From the NCBI GenBank assembly GCA_965226865.1, contig CBDDEH010000003.1, positions 744,001 through 808,000 on the forward strand: a stretch of DNA of 64,000 bases, in the 5' to 3' direction. The DNA is from CBDDEH01 sp965226865 (GTDB taxonomy: Bacteria > Chloroflexota > Dehalococcoidia > Lucifugimonadales > JAGWBF01). Positions 53,922 through 63,427 of the stretch are shown here, piece by piece (position 1 is the first letter of the stretch; each line of letters begins with the position of its first letter). Position numbers and translations under genes: made by a program. The notes below the pieces were generated by a model. It was not told the origin of the DNA and did no database searches. It saw only the letters and a list, made by a program, of their open reading frames with translations.

Positions 53922-54416
53922 CTAGGTAGACTGTTCTTTGCCACCAAGAAGGGTGCGAATAGCCGAAGCAAACGTGTCGGGATCTTTACTGGAAACGTGG
54001 TAGCGAGTCCCACGGCTTATAATGATGGCCACACCAACGGGATGTCCCGGTAGCGAAAAAGCCTGACGCTTCTTGGTGGAGAACCGTATCCCCCAACCTC
54101 CGTAGACAAGCCATCTGTAAGGTTCTACTTCCACATTGTCGATTTCCGAGGAAGGGACCAACCTGCCAAATGGCCCAAAGTGAAATCGGACGCTGTCGTC
54201 GCTGACCTTGATTCGTAGCTTTGTGAAGATAACCGATAAACTTAGCCACAGTATGCTAGTAACCACCAACACGATACCAACTACCAGGCGGCCGGTTAGC
54301 GACGAACCGTCGTCAGCGAATACAAGGCCGCTGCCCACGAGAAAGCCAGCGGTCGCCACGAATCCAAGGAGTGTGAGCCACCGATATGTATTAACCGTTT
54401 CTTCGTACCGGACCAT
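53922..54416 (-). CDS. Small membrane protein with PH-like domain
   Basis: 164 aa. Two N-terminal membrane helices (WLTLLGFVATAGFLVGSGLV, LVVGIVLVVTSILWLSLSVI) are followed by a cytoplasmic beta-rich domain, VRFHFGPFGRLVPSSEIDNV then YGGWGIRFSTKKRQAFSLPG. This has the pattern of bacterial PH-like (DUF304-type) domains. Role unknown. It is convergent with the SDR gene, with 60 bp between the stops. Confidence 0.65.
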   Translation of the reverse strand: MVRYEETVNTYRWLTLLGFVATAGFLVGSGLVFADDGSSLTGRLVVGIVLVVTSILWLSLSVIFTKLRIKVSDDSVRFHFGPFGRLVPSSEIDNVEVEPYRWLVYGGWGIRFSTKKRQAFSLPGHPVGVAIIISRGTRYHVSSKDPDTFASAIRTLLGGKEQST

Positions 54417-54675
54417 TCCGACTCCTTTTCATTCGGACATCCTCTTCGATTTTAACTTCACCGAATGCTTTGTTAAATACTCTGGCAGTCATCGTTCGTC
54501 CGAAGTGAGGGGACTAACCGGCACGATAAGGGTGCCGGCACCCTGGTTTTTGAAACAGCGACCTTGACTTAAGAGTTGGGCAAAGGTAGTTTGGGAATAT
54601 CGGAGTCAACGAAACATCCGAAAAATTTCCCCTACTCACACCCCATTCACAGGTTCACTATATCGAGGAGGAAAC

Positions 54676-56307
54676 ATGAAGAAGTGGTTGATCATCCCGT
54701 TTATCGCAGCACCGGTAGGATTACTCGTACCCGTAAGTATGTCCCTGGCCGCGACCCCTCCCCTGGTCCCATTCGATACGACATTCGACCTGTTTGTACT
54801 GGATAACGGTAGCTCGAGCGTTCTCCGCGTAGACCCAAGTACCAAGGCGATTACCGTCGAGTTCTCAGAAGCGGATATCACGGCGGTCACGGGCCAGAGT
54901 CCGGCGGTCTTTAGCGGTGAAGGAATCACGTTCGATGCTGCCGGAAATATGTATTTCGCAGAGACCGTCTCAGGGTCGGCCCTGAAAGCGACGGACGGCG
55001 CAGGACTGGCGGTCTTGGCCAGCGCCGCCGATATGCAGGCGGCCACAGGACTGGCTTTCAACGACCCGGGCGGCTTAGCGATGAGCGACGACGGGTTTTT
55101 ATATGTAAACGACGATACGTGCGATTGTGTCTTGCGGATAGACACCTCAACCGGCGCGGTCAGCGTCTACGTAACGAAAGCTGCCCTCGAGGCCCTTCAA
55201 TTGGGTAGCACAGTGGACCTCAACAGCCCGATTGTGGGAGCGGAGGGAGGCGTTGTCTATATCGCTTCAGATGGCGTACCCGATACTATCTTCGCTATCG
55301 CCGCCGGAGGAGTACCCTCCGTCCTATCTGCCGATCCTGTGTACAGCGACCTGGACGTGTTCATGACACGGCACCCGAGCGGAGACCTGATAATCGGTGA
55401 CAACGCCGCGGCTGACACAGTACGTCGTGTGACTCCTGCCGGCGTCGTAAGCACCTACATCACCGAAGCGGCCCTGGAAGCTCTCATAGGCGGCCTGGAT
55501 GTGGACTTGGAGGGAGGCAACGCCTTTGACAGCTCAGGGAATACGTACCTGGCCGTACAGTCTGTGGAATTCGGTCCGGCAGGCCAGATCAATACCCCCT
55601 ACATTCTCCTGTTCGACACATCGGTCGTGGGCTCGGTCTGGCTTGGTCCAACCGACTTTTCGACCGTTACCGGAGTGGACGCCGATCTTAACTCGGGTAT
55701 CGCGTTCGCGCCAAGCGACGTGAGCTATCCCAACGACCCACCCCCGCCGACTCCTACCCCAACTCCCACTCCGCCCACTCCTACCCCTACTCCGACTCCG
55801 CCCCCGGAAGGCTGTAACTTCGAACTTGAGCCCACAATCGTCGGAACCAGCGGTGACGACGTCCTGGTAGGAACCAATGGCGATGACGTGATCCACGGCA
55901 AGGGCGGAAACGACGTCATCCTCGGTGGCAAGGGCAACGACGACATCCGCGGCGGCTCCGGCAACGATTACATCGAAGGAAACAACGGCAAAGATGAGAT
56001 CGATGGAGGCAGTGGCTCAGACACCATCAACGGTGGATCCCAAGCAGATGAAATCGAAGCCGGGCCCGGCAACGATATCGTCGACGCCGGCAGTGGAAAC
56101 GACGTTGTATATGGAGAATCAGGTAACGACGTCATCGCAGCAGGTAGCGGCAAAGACTATGTCGATGCTGGGAAAGGTAATGACCAGGTAACCGGCGACA
56201 ACGGGAAAGACACCCTCGACGGCGGCCCCGGAAACGACACTCTTGACGGGGGCAATGGCAAAGATACCTGCCTGAACGGCGAGGTCGTCATCAACTGCGA
56301 AGCATAA
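54676..56307 (+). CDS. Secreted beta-propeller-like protein with RTX repeats
   Basis: 543 aa. A signal peptide (WLIIPFIAAPVGLLVPVSMS, then LAA) leads to a ~330-residue domain of repeated blades (FLYVNDDTCDCVLRIDTSTG; GDLIIGDNAAADTVRRVTPA). A Pro/Thr linker (PPPTPTPTPTPP) follows, then about 15 calcium-binding RTX nonapeptides (GGNDVILGGKGNDDIRGG, GNDTLDGGNGKD) and a terminal Cys pair (CLNGEVVINC). RTX repeats fold on binding calcium outside the cell. GAGGAGGAAAC precedes the ATG; a strong terminator follows. There is no protease or lipase motif, so the propeller's ligand is unknown. Confidence 0.85.
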   Translation: MKKWLIIPFIAAPVGLLVPVSMSLAATPPLVPFDTTFDLFVLDNGSSSVLRVDPSTKAITVEFSEADITAVTGQSPAVFSGEGITFDAAGNMYFAETVSGSALKATDGAGLAVLASAADMQAATGLAFNDPGGLAMSDDGFLYVNDDTCDCVLRIDTSTGAVSVYVTKAALEALQLGSTVDLNSPIVGAEGGVVYIASDGVPDTIFAIAAGGVPSVLSADPVYSDLDVFMTRHPSGDLIIGDNAAADTVRRVTPAGVVSTYITEAALEALIGGLDVDLEGGNAFDSSGNTYLAVQSVEFGPAGQINTPYILLFDTSVVGSVWLGPTDFSTVTGVDADLNSGIAFAPSDVSYPNDPPPPTPTPTPTPPTPTPTPTPPPEGCNFELEPTIVGTSGDDVLVGTNGDDVIHGKGGNDVILGGKGNDDIRGGSGNDYIEGNNGKDEIDGGSGSDTINGGSQADEIEAGPGNDIVDAGSGNDVVYGESGNDVIAAGSGKDYVDAGKGNDQVTGDNGKDTLDGGPGNDTLDGGNGKDTCLNGEVVINCEA

Positions 56308-56360
56308 CTAGATCCGCTTGGCTGGACCCCTCTCAGGTCAGGCGGCAACTCTAAGGCAAA

Positions 56361-56396
56361 GGCACCCGGGTTAAGTTCCCGGGTGCCTCGCTTTTT
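56361..56396 (+). terminator. Rho-independent terminator of the RTX gene
   Basis: A 10-bp perfect stem (GGCACCCGGG / CCCGGGTGCC) with a 7-nt loop is followed by TCGCTTTTTG. It lies 54 nt after the stop codon. Confidence 0.9.
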
Positions 56397-56530
56397 GCAA
56401 TGCTCAAGCCGAACGGTCAGCCGTTTATCCTGGCCGTGGCTGTTGCTTTCGGCGGGCTTACGGTATATATCTATGGAAGGACAGTTTTCTTTTACCGCCT
56501 AACGCGACTTAAACCCCATAGGAGGAATAG

Positions 56531-57556
56531 ATGCGAAAAAGGATTCCCTCGGTAGTCTTTGTTATCGTCGGGACATTATTGGCAATCCTATTTATCGCTT
56601 CCTGCGGTGACGGAGACGAAAACATAGGCTCAACAAACCTGTCCGTAGAGCAACGGAATTTGCCATCGTTCACCTCAGTAAAGGTCGCCGACGATTTCGA
56701 CGTGGAGATCACGATAGGTGAGCCCCAGTCGATTTCTATAACGGTCGATGACAATCTAACCGATGAGATCGAGACGAAAGTAAAAGGCGACGAGTTGACT
56801 ATCGAAGTCGCCGGAGCGGTACAGCCCGATTTCAGCATCCCCCCTAGAATCGTTATTGTCACCCCCAATTTGGTGAAGGTGGAGAACAAAGCCAACGGAG
56901 TGGTTGTGGTTAAGGATGTTCAAACTCGAGAATTCCGTGTAGAAAACAAGGGGGATGGAACCGTTGAGGTCAACGGTAGAACAGACCAGGTCACAATAGA
57001 GAAAACGGACGACGGCGTCGTCATGATTCGAGACTTGATCGCGAAACAGGTACTGCTGGATATCGACGGCAATGGACTGGTTGAGGTCACCGCCACTGAG
57101 GCCTTAACAGGAAAGGCGAGAGGTATCGGTAACCTCGTCTACTTCGGTGAGCCGGAGTTGATCGACGTGGACGCCGACCGGGATTTCAATCTTATAGCGC
57201 GAACCGGGTCACAACCGCCCGTTCCCGCAATAATTAGAGACGCTGTAGTTGACGAGATAGAGATATTGGAGTTGGAGTCCTTCCCTTTACAAGTACAGAT
57301 CAGAGCCCTCGGCAATTTGCGCGACGCCTGTACGGAAATCGGTGAGGTAACCACGGAACGCGTCGGAAACACGTTTAACGTCGGGATAAAGACCGCACGG
57401 CCCGCTGATGCTTTCTGCGCTCAAGTGTTGACGCCTTTTGACGAATCGATCTCGCTGGATGTGCTGGGGCTTCTCGCTGGTGTCTATACCGTTGACGTCA
57501 ACGGGGTAACCGACACCTTCGAGCTCACCGTTGACAACATAGCTCGGCAATCCTAG
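56531..57556 (+). CDS. DUF2807-type lipoprotein
   Basis: 341 aa. The lipoprotein signal is VVFVIVGTLLAILFIASC. A repetitive beta-helix-like domain begins FTSVKVADDFDVEITIGEPQ and VTIEKTDDGVVMIRDLIAKQ, the pattern of DUF2807 (head-GIN) domains. The last ~100 residues, VQIRALGNLRDACTEIGEVT and LDVLGLLAGVYTVDVNGVTD, form a second beta domain seen alone in other secreted Chloroflexota proteins. TAGGAGGAATAG precedes the ATG. It is probably surface-anchored; function unknown. Confidence 0.75.
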   Translation: MRKRIPSVVFVIVGTLLAILFIASCGDGDENIGSTNLSVEQRNLPSFTSVKVADDFDVEITIGEPQSISITVDDNLTDEIETKVKGDELTIEVAGAVQPDFSIPPRIVIVTPNLVKVENKANGVVVVKDVQTREFRVENKGDGTVEVNGRTDQVTIEKTDDGVVMIRDLIAKQVLLDIDGNGLVEVTATEALTGKARGIGNLVYFGEPELIDVDADRDFNLIARTGSQPPVPAIIRDAVVDEIEILELESFPLQVQIRALGNLRDACTEIGEVTTERVGNTFNVGIKTARPADAFCAQVLTPFDESISLDVLGLLAGVYTVDVNGVTDTFELTVDNIARQS

Positions 57557-57600
57557 CTCTGAGCTACAAGCCACCTGGCTAGACGAGAAAAGTTCACACA

Positions 57601-59456
57601 GTGTATTTTCATCAGCGCCTTTTAGCTTTCACCAAAGGATTCCGCTGGGGCCTTGCTCTGGCGGTTTTCTTTGGCCTACTCGCCGCCTCCGCAGGGGTCG
57701 CTAGGCTTGCCATGTCCGGCTATGCCGTCGCCCTGGTGATAGAGGGCAAGCCCACCCAAGACATCGTCTATGCAATCGTCGGTGTGATAGCGGCCATCTT
57801 TGTCCGTGGGGCTTTTCAGTACCTGAAGGAGACGACCGGCCACCGGGCCGGACTGGGTGTGCAGGTCAGGCTGCGTCGAGCTTTATATGCTAAAGCGCTG
57901 GAACTAGGACCGGGTACGCTTGACCAAAAGCGTAGCGGAGACCTGCTAGTCTCTTTGGTCGAGGGTGTGGACCAGTTGGAGGTCTTTTCGGCGAATACCT
58001 GCCACAACTTTTCGTAGCTCTGATAACGCCCATCGGCTTATTCGCATTCATGGCCTTCTTGGACTTCCAGACCTCTCTTATATATCTACTGTTCGCTCTG
58101 TTCACACTGGTGGCACCATCCGCCCTGCACAAATGGAACCAGGCCAGCAGCTTCCGCAGGCGGAAAGCTTATGGCGACTTGAGTGCCGAGTTCCTCGACA
58201 GCGTTCAAGGGCTCGCTACCCTCAAGGCCTTCGGGCAGAGCGGGGCGCGAGGGGAGATGCTGGCTGACAAAGCCCGTGCCGTATACCGCAGCACTATGAC
58301 GGTCCTGGCTACCAATACTGGCACCACTGGCATTACGTGGCTCGGGATAATGGGTGGCGCCGCCGCCGCCCTTAGCTGGGGAGCCATACGCGTCCAGGAC
58401 GGGTCACTTGACCTGACCACCCTATTGATTGTGGTCATGCTGGGCTCGGAGGTTTTCAGGCCGCTCCGGGAGCTGACCATGCTGTATCACAAGGGAATGC
58501 TGGGGACGGCGGCGGCCGCCGCCGTGTTCGACCTGCTGGACACCCATGCCCAGGTCCTGGACACGGCCCCTGCGACAGACCTGCCCGACAAGCTGGATGC
58601 CAGCCTTGAGTTCCAGAACGTTACTTTCACATATCAGACCAGGGAAACGCCAGCGATAAAGGACTTTACCTTTAAAGTCGATCCTGGAAGAACCGTAGCC
58701 GTCGTCGGTCCAAGTGGAGCCGGTAAGACTACGTTGGTCTGGCTGGCCCTGAGGTTCTTTGACCCGTCGCAAGGAAACGTCCTTATCGGCGGTCGAGATA
58801 TCAGGTCGCTGCCGCTTTCGGTAGTCCGGAAGCACGTATCGGTGGTGACCTAGGACTCCTACCTCTTTCATGGCACGGTCGCCGAGAATCTGAGATTCGG
58901 CAAGCCCGACGCATCCCCCGAGGAGCTGGAATGGGCGGCTCAGCTAGCAAACGCTCATGAGTTTATAACGGCGCTTCCTCAGGGCTATGATACGATCATC
59001 GGCGAACGTGGCCTGAGGCTATCCGGAGGCCAGAGACAGAGAATCGCCATTGCGCGAGCCGTGCTCAAGGACGCACCCATCCTGATCCTCGACGAAGCGC
59101 TGTCCAGCGTGGACACAGAAAACGAGGCTGTAATCCAGGAGGCCATCAATCGGCTCATCAAGGGACGCACGACAATGGTCATCGCCCACAGGCTGTCCAG
59201 CGTTATGAACGCGGACCGGATCCTCGTGCTCGACGAGGGCCAGCTAGCGGAGGCGGGTGACCACCAGTCGCTGCTTCGGAGCGGTGGGATTTATAGCCGG
59301 CTGATGGCAGATCAGGCTGCGTTGGGAGGCGAGGGAACTGGCACCCTCGCCTCAGTCCCGGCACGTCTCTTTGACAAGGGCATACCCGGTACCGAAGTCG
59401 TGCATGAACCTGACGTACTGGGGGGGGTCCGGCAAACGACAAGACTTCGCCCTTAG
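57601..59456 (+). pseudogene. ABC exporter half-transporter 1 (CydD-like), disrupted
   Basis: The membrane part begins FTKGFRWGLALAVFFGLLAA. One T appears to be missing from the run near 57985; past it the frame resumes as FGEYLPQLFVALITPIGLFA. The NTPase domain has Walker A VVGPSGAGKTTLVWLAL. At 58851-58853 a TAG replaces the Q-loop glutamine (VVT*DSYLFHGTVAENLRFG). Signature LSGGQRQRIAIARAVL, Walker B ILILDEALSSVD and H-loop MVIAHRLSSV follow in the same frame. Two lesions make it non-functional as read. It pairs with the next gene as a heterodimer, similar in layout to CydDC. Confidence 0.85.
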
Positions 59457-61185
59457 CACTTGGCTGGCCAAGGGTCCTGGCCAGGCTGCTGGACCTCGTA
59501 AAGCCGTGGAGATCGGAGCTCACTCTGACCTTCTTTTTGGGTGTCCTGCGAGTATTCGTCATCATCGGCGTGGGAGTGATAAGCGCCCTTATCATCCGCG
59601 AAATCAACACCGGCGGTGGCCTGACGGTTCTTATCGCCCTTATAGGTGTCCTGGCCTTCCTCACCCCGGTCTTGCATTGGGGTGAGTCCTTCGTGGCCCA
59701 CGACATGGCATTTCGCCTGTTAGCCGAAATGCGCATCGACATGTATAACCAGCTGGATAAACTTGCTCCTGCTTACTTAGTGCGCCGACGCTCCGGAGAC
59801 ATCGTCAGCTCTGTGACCTCCGACGTCGAGGTCATCGAGGTTTTCTTCGCCCACACTATCGCGCCAGCATTCGTAGCCGTCACGGTACCTCTGGCCGTGC
59901 TGGGTGCAATGGCAGCCATCCACTGGCCCCTCGCCTTGATCCTGTTACCCTTCTTGACCCTGGTCGCGATCGCTCCATTCAGGGCCAGAGGGGGGCTGGA
60001 CAAGGTGGGCCACGAGGCGCGTCAACAGTTGGGTGAGGTCAATGCTCATATGGTCGACAGCGTGCAGGGAATCAGGGAAGTCCTCGCATTCGATCAGGGA
60101 GGGAACAAGCTGGACGAAGTGACCGACAACCAACGGATTTTCGGGTTCTATCGGCTCCGGTTCCTGAAGTATGTAACGCTGCAGAAGGTATTTTCCGAGC
60201 TAGCCATGGGCCTGGGTGGCCTCACGGTGCTGGGCTCAGGGGCAATCTTCGTTAGGCAGGGCTCACTCGACGCCAATCTGTTGCCTATGCTGTCCATAAT
60301 CGCTCTCCTATCCTTCCTTCCAGTATCGGAGGTGACCCAGGTAGCCAGAGAGCTTGCCGATACACTGGGCGCATCACGCAGAGTCTTCGCAGTTCACGAC
60401 GAGCCAGTGACTGTTACAGACGGTGTCGGCATAAACGTGCCCTACGAAGACAAAATGGGTCCGCCCAATTCAGGCATGCCACCTTTTCCTACGGCCCCGA
60501 CCTCCCTAAAGCGCTGAGAGACATAATATTTTCCATTGAACCGGGCCAGACAGTAGCGCTCGTGGGCAGATCGGGAGCAGGAAAGACGACGACCGCCAAC
60601 CTTCTGCTCCGCTTCTGGGACCCAGACGAAGGCGACATATCCCTGGAAGGCCATACTTTAAAGGAGTATCGCCTCGATGATTTGAGGCAGCGTATAGCCC
60701 TGGTGGCCCAGGACACTTATCTGTTCAACTCTACGGTTCGCGAAAACCTCAAGATAGCCAAGCCAGACGCGACTGACGCAGAGCTGGTTGAAGCCGTGAG
60801 ACAAGCCGCTGCCCATGAGTTCATCTCGCAACTGCCGGATGGGTACGATACCAGGGTTGGAGAGCGAGGGTTTCAGCTCTCCGGGGGACAACGGCAGCGT
60901 GTCGCTATAGCGCGCGCCTTCCTCAAAAACGCGCCCGTGCTGGTGTTGGACGAAGCAACTTCCCATCTGGACGCCGAGAGCGAGAGCCTGATCCATCAGG
61001 CCCTCAATAGGCTGATGGAAGGACGGTCTACTCTGGTCATCGCCCACCGGCTGTCCACTGTTAGGAACGCGGACAAGATAATTGTGTTAGATGAAGGCAA
61101 GGTCGTTGAGGTGGGCAGCCATGAGCAACTGATGTCCAACGGCGGCCTGTACTCGTCACTGGTTTCCGCCCAGGTTTCAGGTTAA
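59404..61185 (+). pseudogene. ABC exporter half-transporter 2 (CydC-like), disrupted
   Basis: A likely start at ATG 59404 (NLTYWGGSGKRQDFALSTWL) lies inside the 3' end of the previous gene. An extra G near 59472-59474 shifts into LARLLDLVKPWRSELTLTFF and the six-helix domain (VFVIIGVGVISALIIREIN). A second shift near 60450-60475 leads to FRHATFSYGPDLPKALRD. The NTPase domain is complete: Walker A LVGRSGAGKTTTANLLL, Q-loop LVAQDTYLF, signature LSGGQRQRVAIARAF, Walker B VLVLDEATSHLD. The two frameshifts could be sequence errors. Confidence 0.85.
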
Positions 61186-61266
61186 AGAGCCTCAGACGTA
61201 CCCCACCTACTCAAAGCGCTACGAGCTCCGGCAAACCCACCTCACCGAAGTTACGAAACACGACCA

Positions 61267-61304
61267 TTGTGAAATAATTAACGAGCGTTTGTGAAATAAT
61301 TAAC
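61267..61304 (+). promoter_or_regulatory. Tandem 16-bp operator-like sites (Rex/CRP-like)
   Basis: TTGTGAAATAATTAAC occurs exactly twice, at 61267-61282 and 61289-61304, 22 bp apart, so on one face of the helix. Each is near-palindromic and resembles a Rex box (TTGTGAA-n4-TTCACAA / TTAACAA). The second ends 11 bp before the -35 hexamer. Confidence 0.6.
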
Positions 61305-61315
61305 AGCGGGTAAGA

Positions 61316-61344
61316 TTGACAGTCGTAATGTTAGCTGGTAGACT
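61316..61344 (+). promoter_or_regulatory. Sigma70-type promoter of the cyclic-nucleotide-binding operon
   Basis: TTGACA (61316-61321) and TAGACT (61339-61344) are separated by 17 bp, giving a start near 61351. A 13-bp palindrome, TATCGTAACGATA (61352-61364), overlaps the likely start site and may bind a repressor. The first gene begins at 61408. Confidence 0.65.
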
Positions 61345-61407
61345 GGCACGATATCGTAACGATAGATCATCTTTGGCAATGTTCATTCCCAAAGGGGGGA
61401 GAGGCCA

Positions 61408-61887
61408 ATGGATATTGAATTGCTAAAGAAAGTGGATATATTCAAGGACCTCGATGAGGACCAGATCAAATCGGTGGCTTCTCTTGGATACCCATTGCAA
61501 ATCCAAAGCGGATTTCAACTTGGAGCACAAGGGCAAACTGCGGACTTCCTGTACATCATAATTCACGGTAAGGCCAAACTTTCAGCCCAGTCGGATTATG
61601 GCGAGATTACGGTGAGAATAGCTGGGCCCGGCGAGTCGCTACCCCTGGCAGCGGTGATTGGTTCGAACAGGCTGATCACGACGATCACCGCGTTCACTGA
61701 GCTGGAGTTGTTTGCGTTGCCTAAGCACCCGTTGACCTGGTTGTGCCAGGAGAGGCCGGAGATAGGGATGCGAATCTATATGGCCATGGCGGAAGTCCTG
61801 GCCGAGAGGTACAACAATACGTTAAAGCATTTCGCGACAACGGCGGAGATGGCGAAATCCTACGCCGAGATCTGGGCGAACGTGTAG
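61408..61887 (+). CDS. Stand-alone cyclic-nucleotide-binding (CRP-fold) protein
   Basis: 159 aa. One cNMP-binding beta-roll: LLKKVDIFKDLDEDQIKSVA, GAQGQTADFLYIIIHGKAKL, GEITVRIAGPGESLPLAAVI, then the C-helix region IYMAMAEVLAERYNN. No DNA-binding domain follows, so it is a sensor or partner rather than a transcription factor. Its domain is closely similar to the one fused to UspA at 62254 (ITVRIAGPGES in both). GGGGGGAGAGG precedes the ATG. Confidence 0.8.
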   Translation: MDIELLKKVDIFKDLDEDQIKSVASLGYPLQIQSGFQLGAQGQTADFLYIIIHGKAKLSAQSDYGEITVRIAGPGESLPLAAVIGSNRLITTITAFTELELFALPKHPLTWLCQERPEIGMRIYMAMAEVLAERYNNTLKHFATTAEMAKSYAEIWANV

Positions 61888-61964
61888 CATCAGACGCGAA
61901 ACTGTACGAATCACTCCACTTCGACTAAAATCTATATAAGGGCTGGGGATAGGGGGACAGAGAC

Positions 61965-62231
61965 ATGGGCTATGAAAATACATTGGTCAATGGCGTGTTG
62001 TTCAGATTCATACACCCCAAACAACACCAACCAAGCAAACTAGATATTTCGTTCGTCTGCGGTTGTGGCGCGCCGCTTAAGGTATCCTGTCCGGAATGTG
62101 ACTCGGACAGCACCGATAGGGAACCTCCACACACCTCATGCGCGTTTCAACAGTCCCGATCCGCAATTCAAAGCAGTGCAGAGTACGTGGTTACCGAAGT
62201 AAACGGCTACAAAGTCCTTATACCAAAGTAG
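61965..62231 (+). CDS. Small cysteine-rich hypothetical protein
   Basis: 88 aa. CGCGAP and CPEC form a possible zinc knuckle in the first half; the end is EYVVTEVNGYKVLIPK. No family is recognised. It lies between the two cyclic-nucleotide-binding genes (77 bp and 22 bp away), so it belongs to the same transcript and may be a partner of the stress-sensing proteins. Confidence 0.5.
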   Translation: MGYENTLVNGVLFRFIHPKQHQPSKLDISFVCGCGAPLKVSCPECDSDSTDREPPHTSCAFQQSRSAIQSSAEYVVTEVNGYKVLIPK

Positions 62232-62253
62232 GCCAATCCGGCAGGGGTAAGCC

Positions 62254-63213
62254 ATGTACCAGAAAATACTCGTTCCGCTGGACGGGTCCGAGGACTCTGA
62301 GCAAGTTCTTCCCGTAGTCCAGGATGTGCTGACGCCAGGTGGAGAAGTCCTGCTAATCAAGATCGTCCAGCCTATCCAAACCAGAATTGCCGCTGGCCAT
62401 GTCATGGTGGGATCAGACATGGAGGAAAACGAAGTCGTCCACGCTAAAAGCTACCTCCAGGCTGTAATCCGTAGATTAGACCAATCCTCTGACCGCTGGC
62501 GAGCGGAAGCTGTGATCGCCAATACCGTTGTAGAGGGGATTACTGGCTACGCCGAGCGCGAGGGCCTAGATTTGATAGCTATGAGGACCAAGGACAAGAA
62601 AGGACTTGCCAAGCTTATCAAAGGCAGCATAGCGGAGCAGGTGCAAAGAAAAGCTCCTATAGACGTTCGAGTATTCAAACCTCACGAGTTGACGGAACAT
62701 GCTGCCAAAACAGGACACCCCCACATAGGTACCAATGTCAGGAAAATGATACTTGACGACGTCAACGTATTCAGAGGTCTCTCCGCCGGCCAGCTTGAGA
62801 CTATCGCCTCCTTGGCTCTGGAGCTCCACGTGCCGGAAGGGGAAGCGCTGGGGGCAGTGGAACAGAAAGCGGAAAACTTGCTTATAGTTCTCGAAGGAGA
62901 AGCCCGACTTACTGCGGAGTCTGCTTCGGGCGAAATCACTGTGCGTATTGCGGGCCCAGGAGAGTCTTTTCCCCTGGCCTCACTCGTCGGATCAGGCCTA
63001 TCGGTGACTTCCGGTAAGGCTCTGACCGACATGGAGTTCTTGTCTATCCCGTGTGCCGAACTGATAGAGTTGTGCCAAAACAACGCAGAGATAGGGTCTG
63101 TGGTGTACAAGAATATAGCAGAGTCTTTCGTCGCCCGATATCGCAACACCCTGGCGAACCTCACGTTAAGCGCTGACAGGGCACTAGAAGCTAACATAGA
63201 AAGAACTGTATAA
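62254..63213 (+). CDS. UspA-cNMP-binding fusion protein
   Basis: 319 aa. Residues 1-140 are a universal stress protein (KILVPLDGSEDSEQVLPVVQ, LIAMRTKDKKGLAKLIKGSI, which lacks the usual exact GxxGxS ATP loop). Residues 165-305 are a cNMP-binding beta-roll (DVNVFRGLSAGQLETIASLA, LEGEARLTAESASGEITVRI, AGPGESFPLASLV). There is no DNA-binding or kinase domain. The fusion implies a stress or nucleotide-sensing switch, by inference. It ends the operon started at 61408. Confidence 0.8.
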   Translation: MYQKILVPLDGSEDSEQVLPVVQDVLTPGGEVLLIKIVQPIQTRIAAGHVMVGSDMEENEVVHAKSYLQAVIRRLDQSSDRWRAEAVIANTVVEGITGYAEREGLDLIAMRTKDKKGLAKLIKGSIAEQVQRKAPIDVRVFKPHELTEHAAKTGHPHIGTNVRKMILDDVNVFRGLSAGQLETIASLALELHVPEGEALGAVEQKAENLLIVLEGEARLTAESASGEITVRIAGPGESFPLASLVGSGLSVTSGKALTDMEFLSIPCAELIELCQNNAEIGSVVYKNIAESFVARYRNTLANLTLSADRALEANIERTV

Positions 63214-63284
63214 TCTGCCCACGCCCCTCGTGGGTTAGATCATTGCTGCACCCAGGGTGTCTCCGTGCAGATTAGGAGAGGATA

Positions 63285-63403
63285 ATGCTCGAAGCCCTAG
63301 CTATAACCCCCTCGCCTCGATTAGCCTGGCCGTACTTCTGGTCGTTGCCTACCTATTCCATAGGGTTTACGCAGTGGTCAAAAAAGAACCAAAACAAAAA
63401 TAA
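63285..63403 (+). pseudogene. Small single-span membrane protein, probably frameshifted
   Basis: ATG 63285 has a good AGGAGAGG ribosome site, but its frame leaves the protein after about ten codons. In the next frame ASISLAVLLVVAYLFHRVYA followed by VVKKEPKQK is a clean membrane helix with a basic tail. One inserted or lost base near 63300-63320 would join them. Confidence 0.35.
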
Positions 63404-63427
63404 ACCGCGAAACCCAGTGGATCGAGA

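Noticed and set aside
54518..54538. Stem CCGGCAC / GTGCCGG as a terminator
   Set aside because: It lies upstream of the minus-strand gene and no plus-strand gene ends nearby; the T-run is nine bases away, so termination is doubtful.
55830..56280. Tandem short repeats that at first look resemble a CRISPR-like array
   Set aside because: They are in-frame 27-nt units encoding RTX calcium-binding nonapeptides, with no unique spacers.
58851..58853. TAG in the ABC gene as evidence of a recoded stop codon
   Set aside because: Several intact genes in the window end with TAG (for example at 9260, 36623 and 57556), so general recoding does not fit.
63214..63280. Small inverted repeats (CCCACG / CGTGGG; CTGCAC / GTGCAG) after the UspA-cNMP gene as terminators
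   Set aside because: Neither is followed by a T-run and both stems are only 6 bp.
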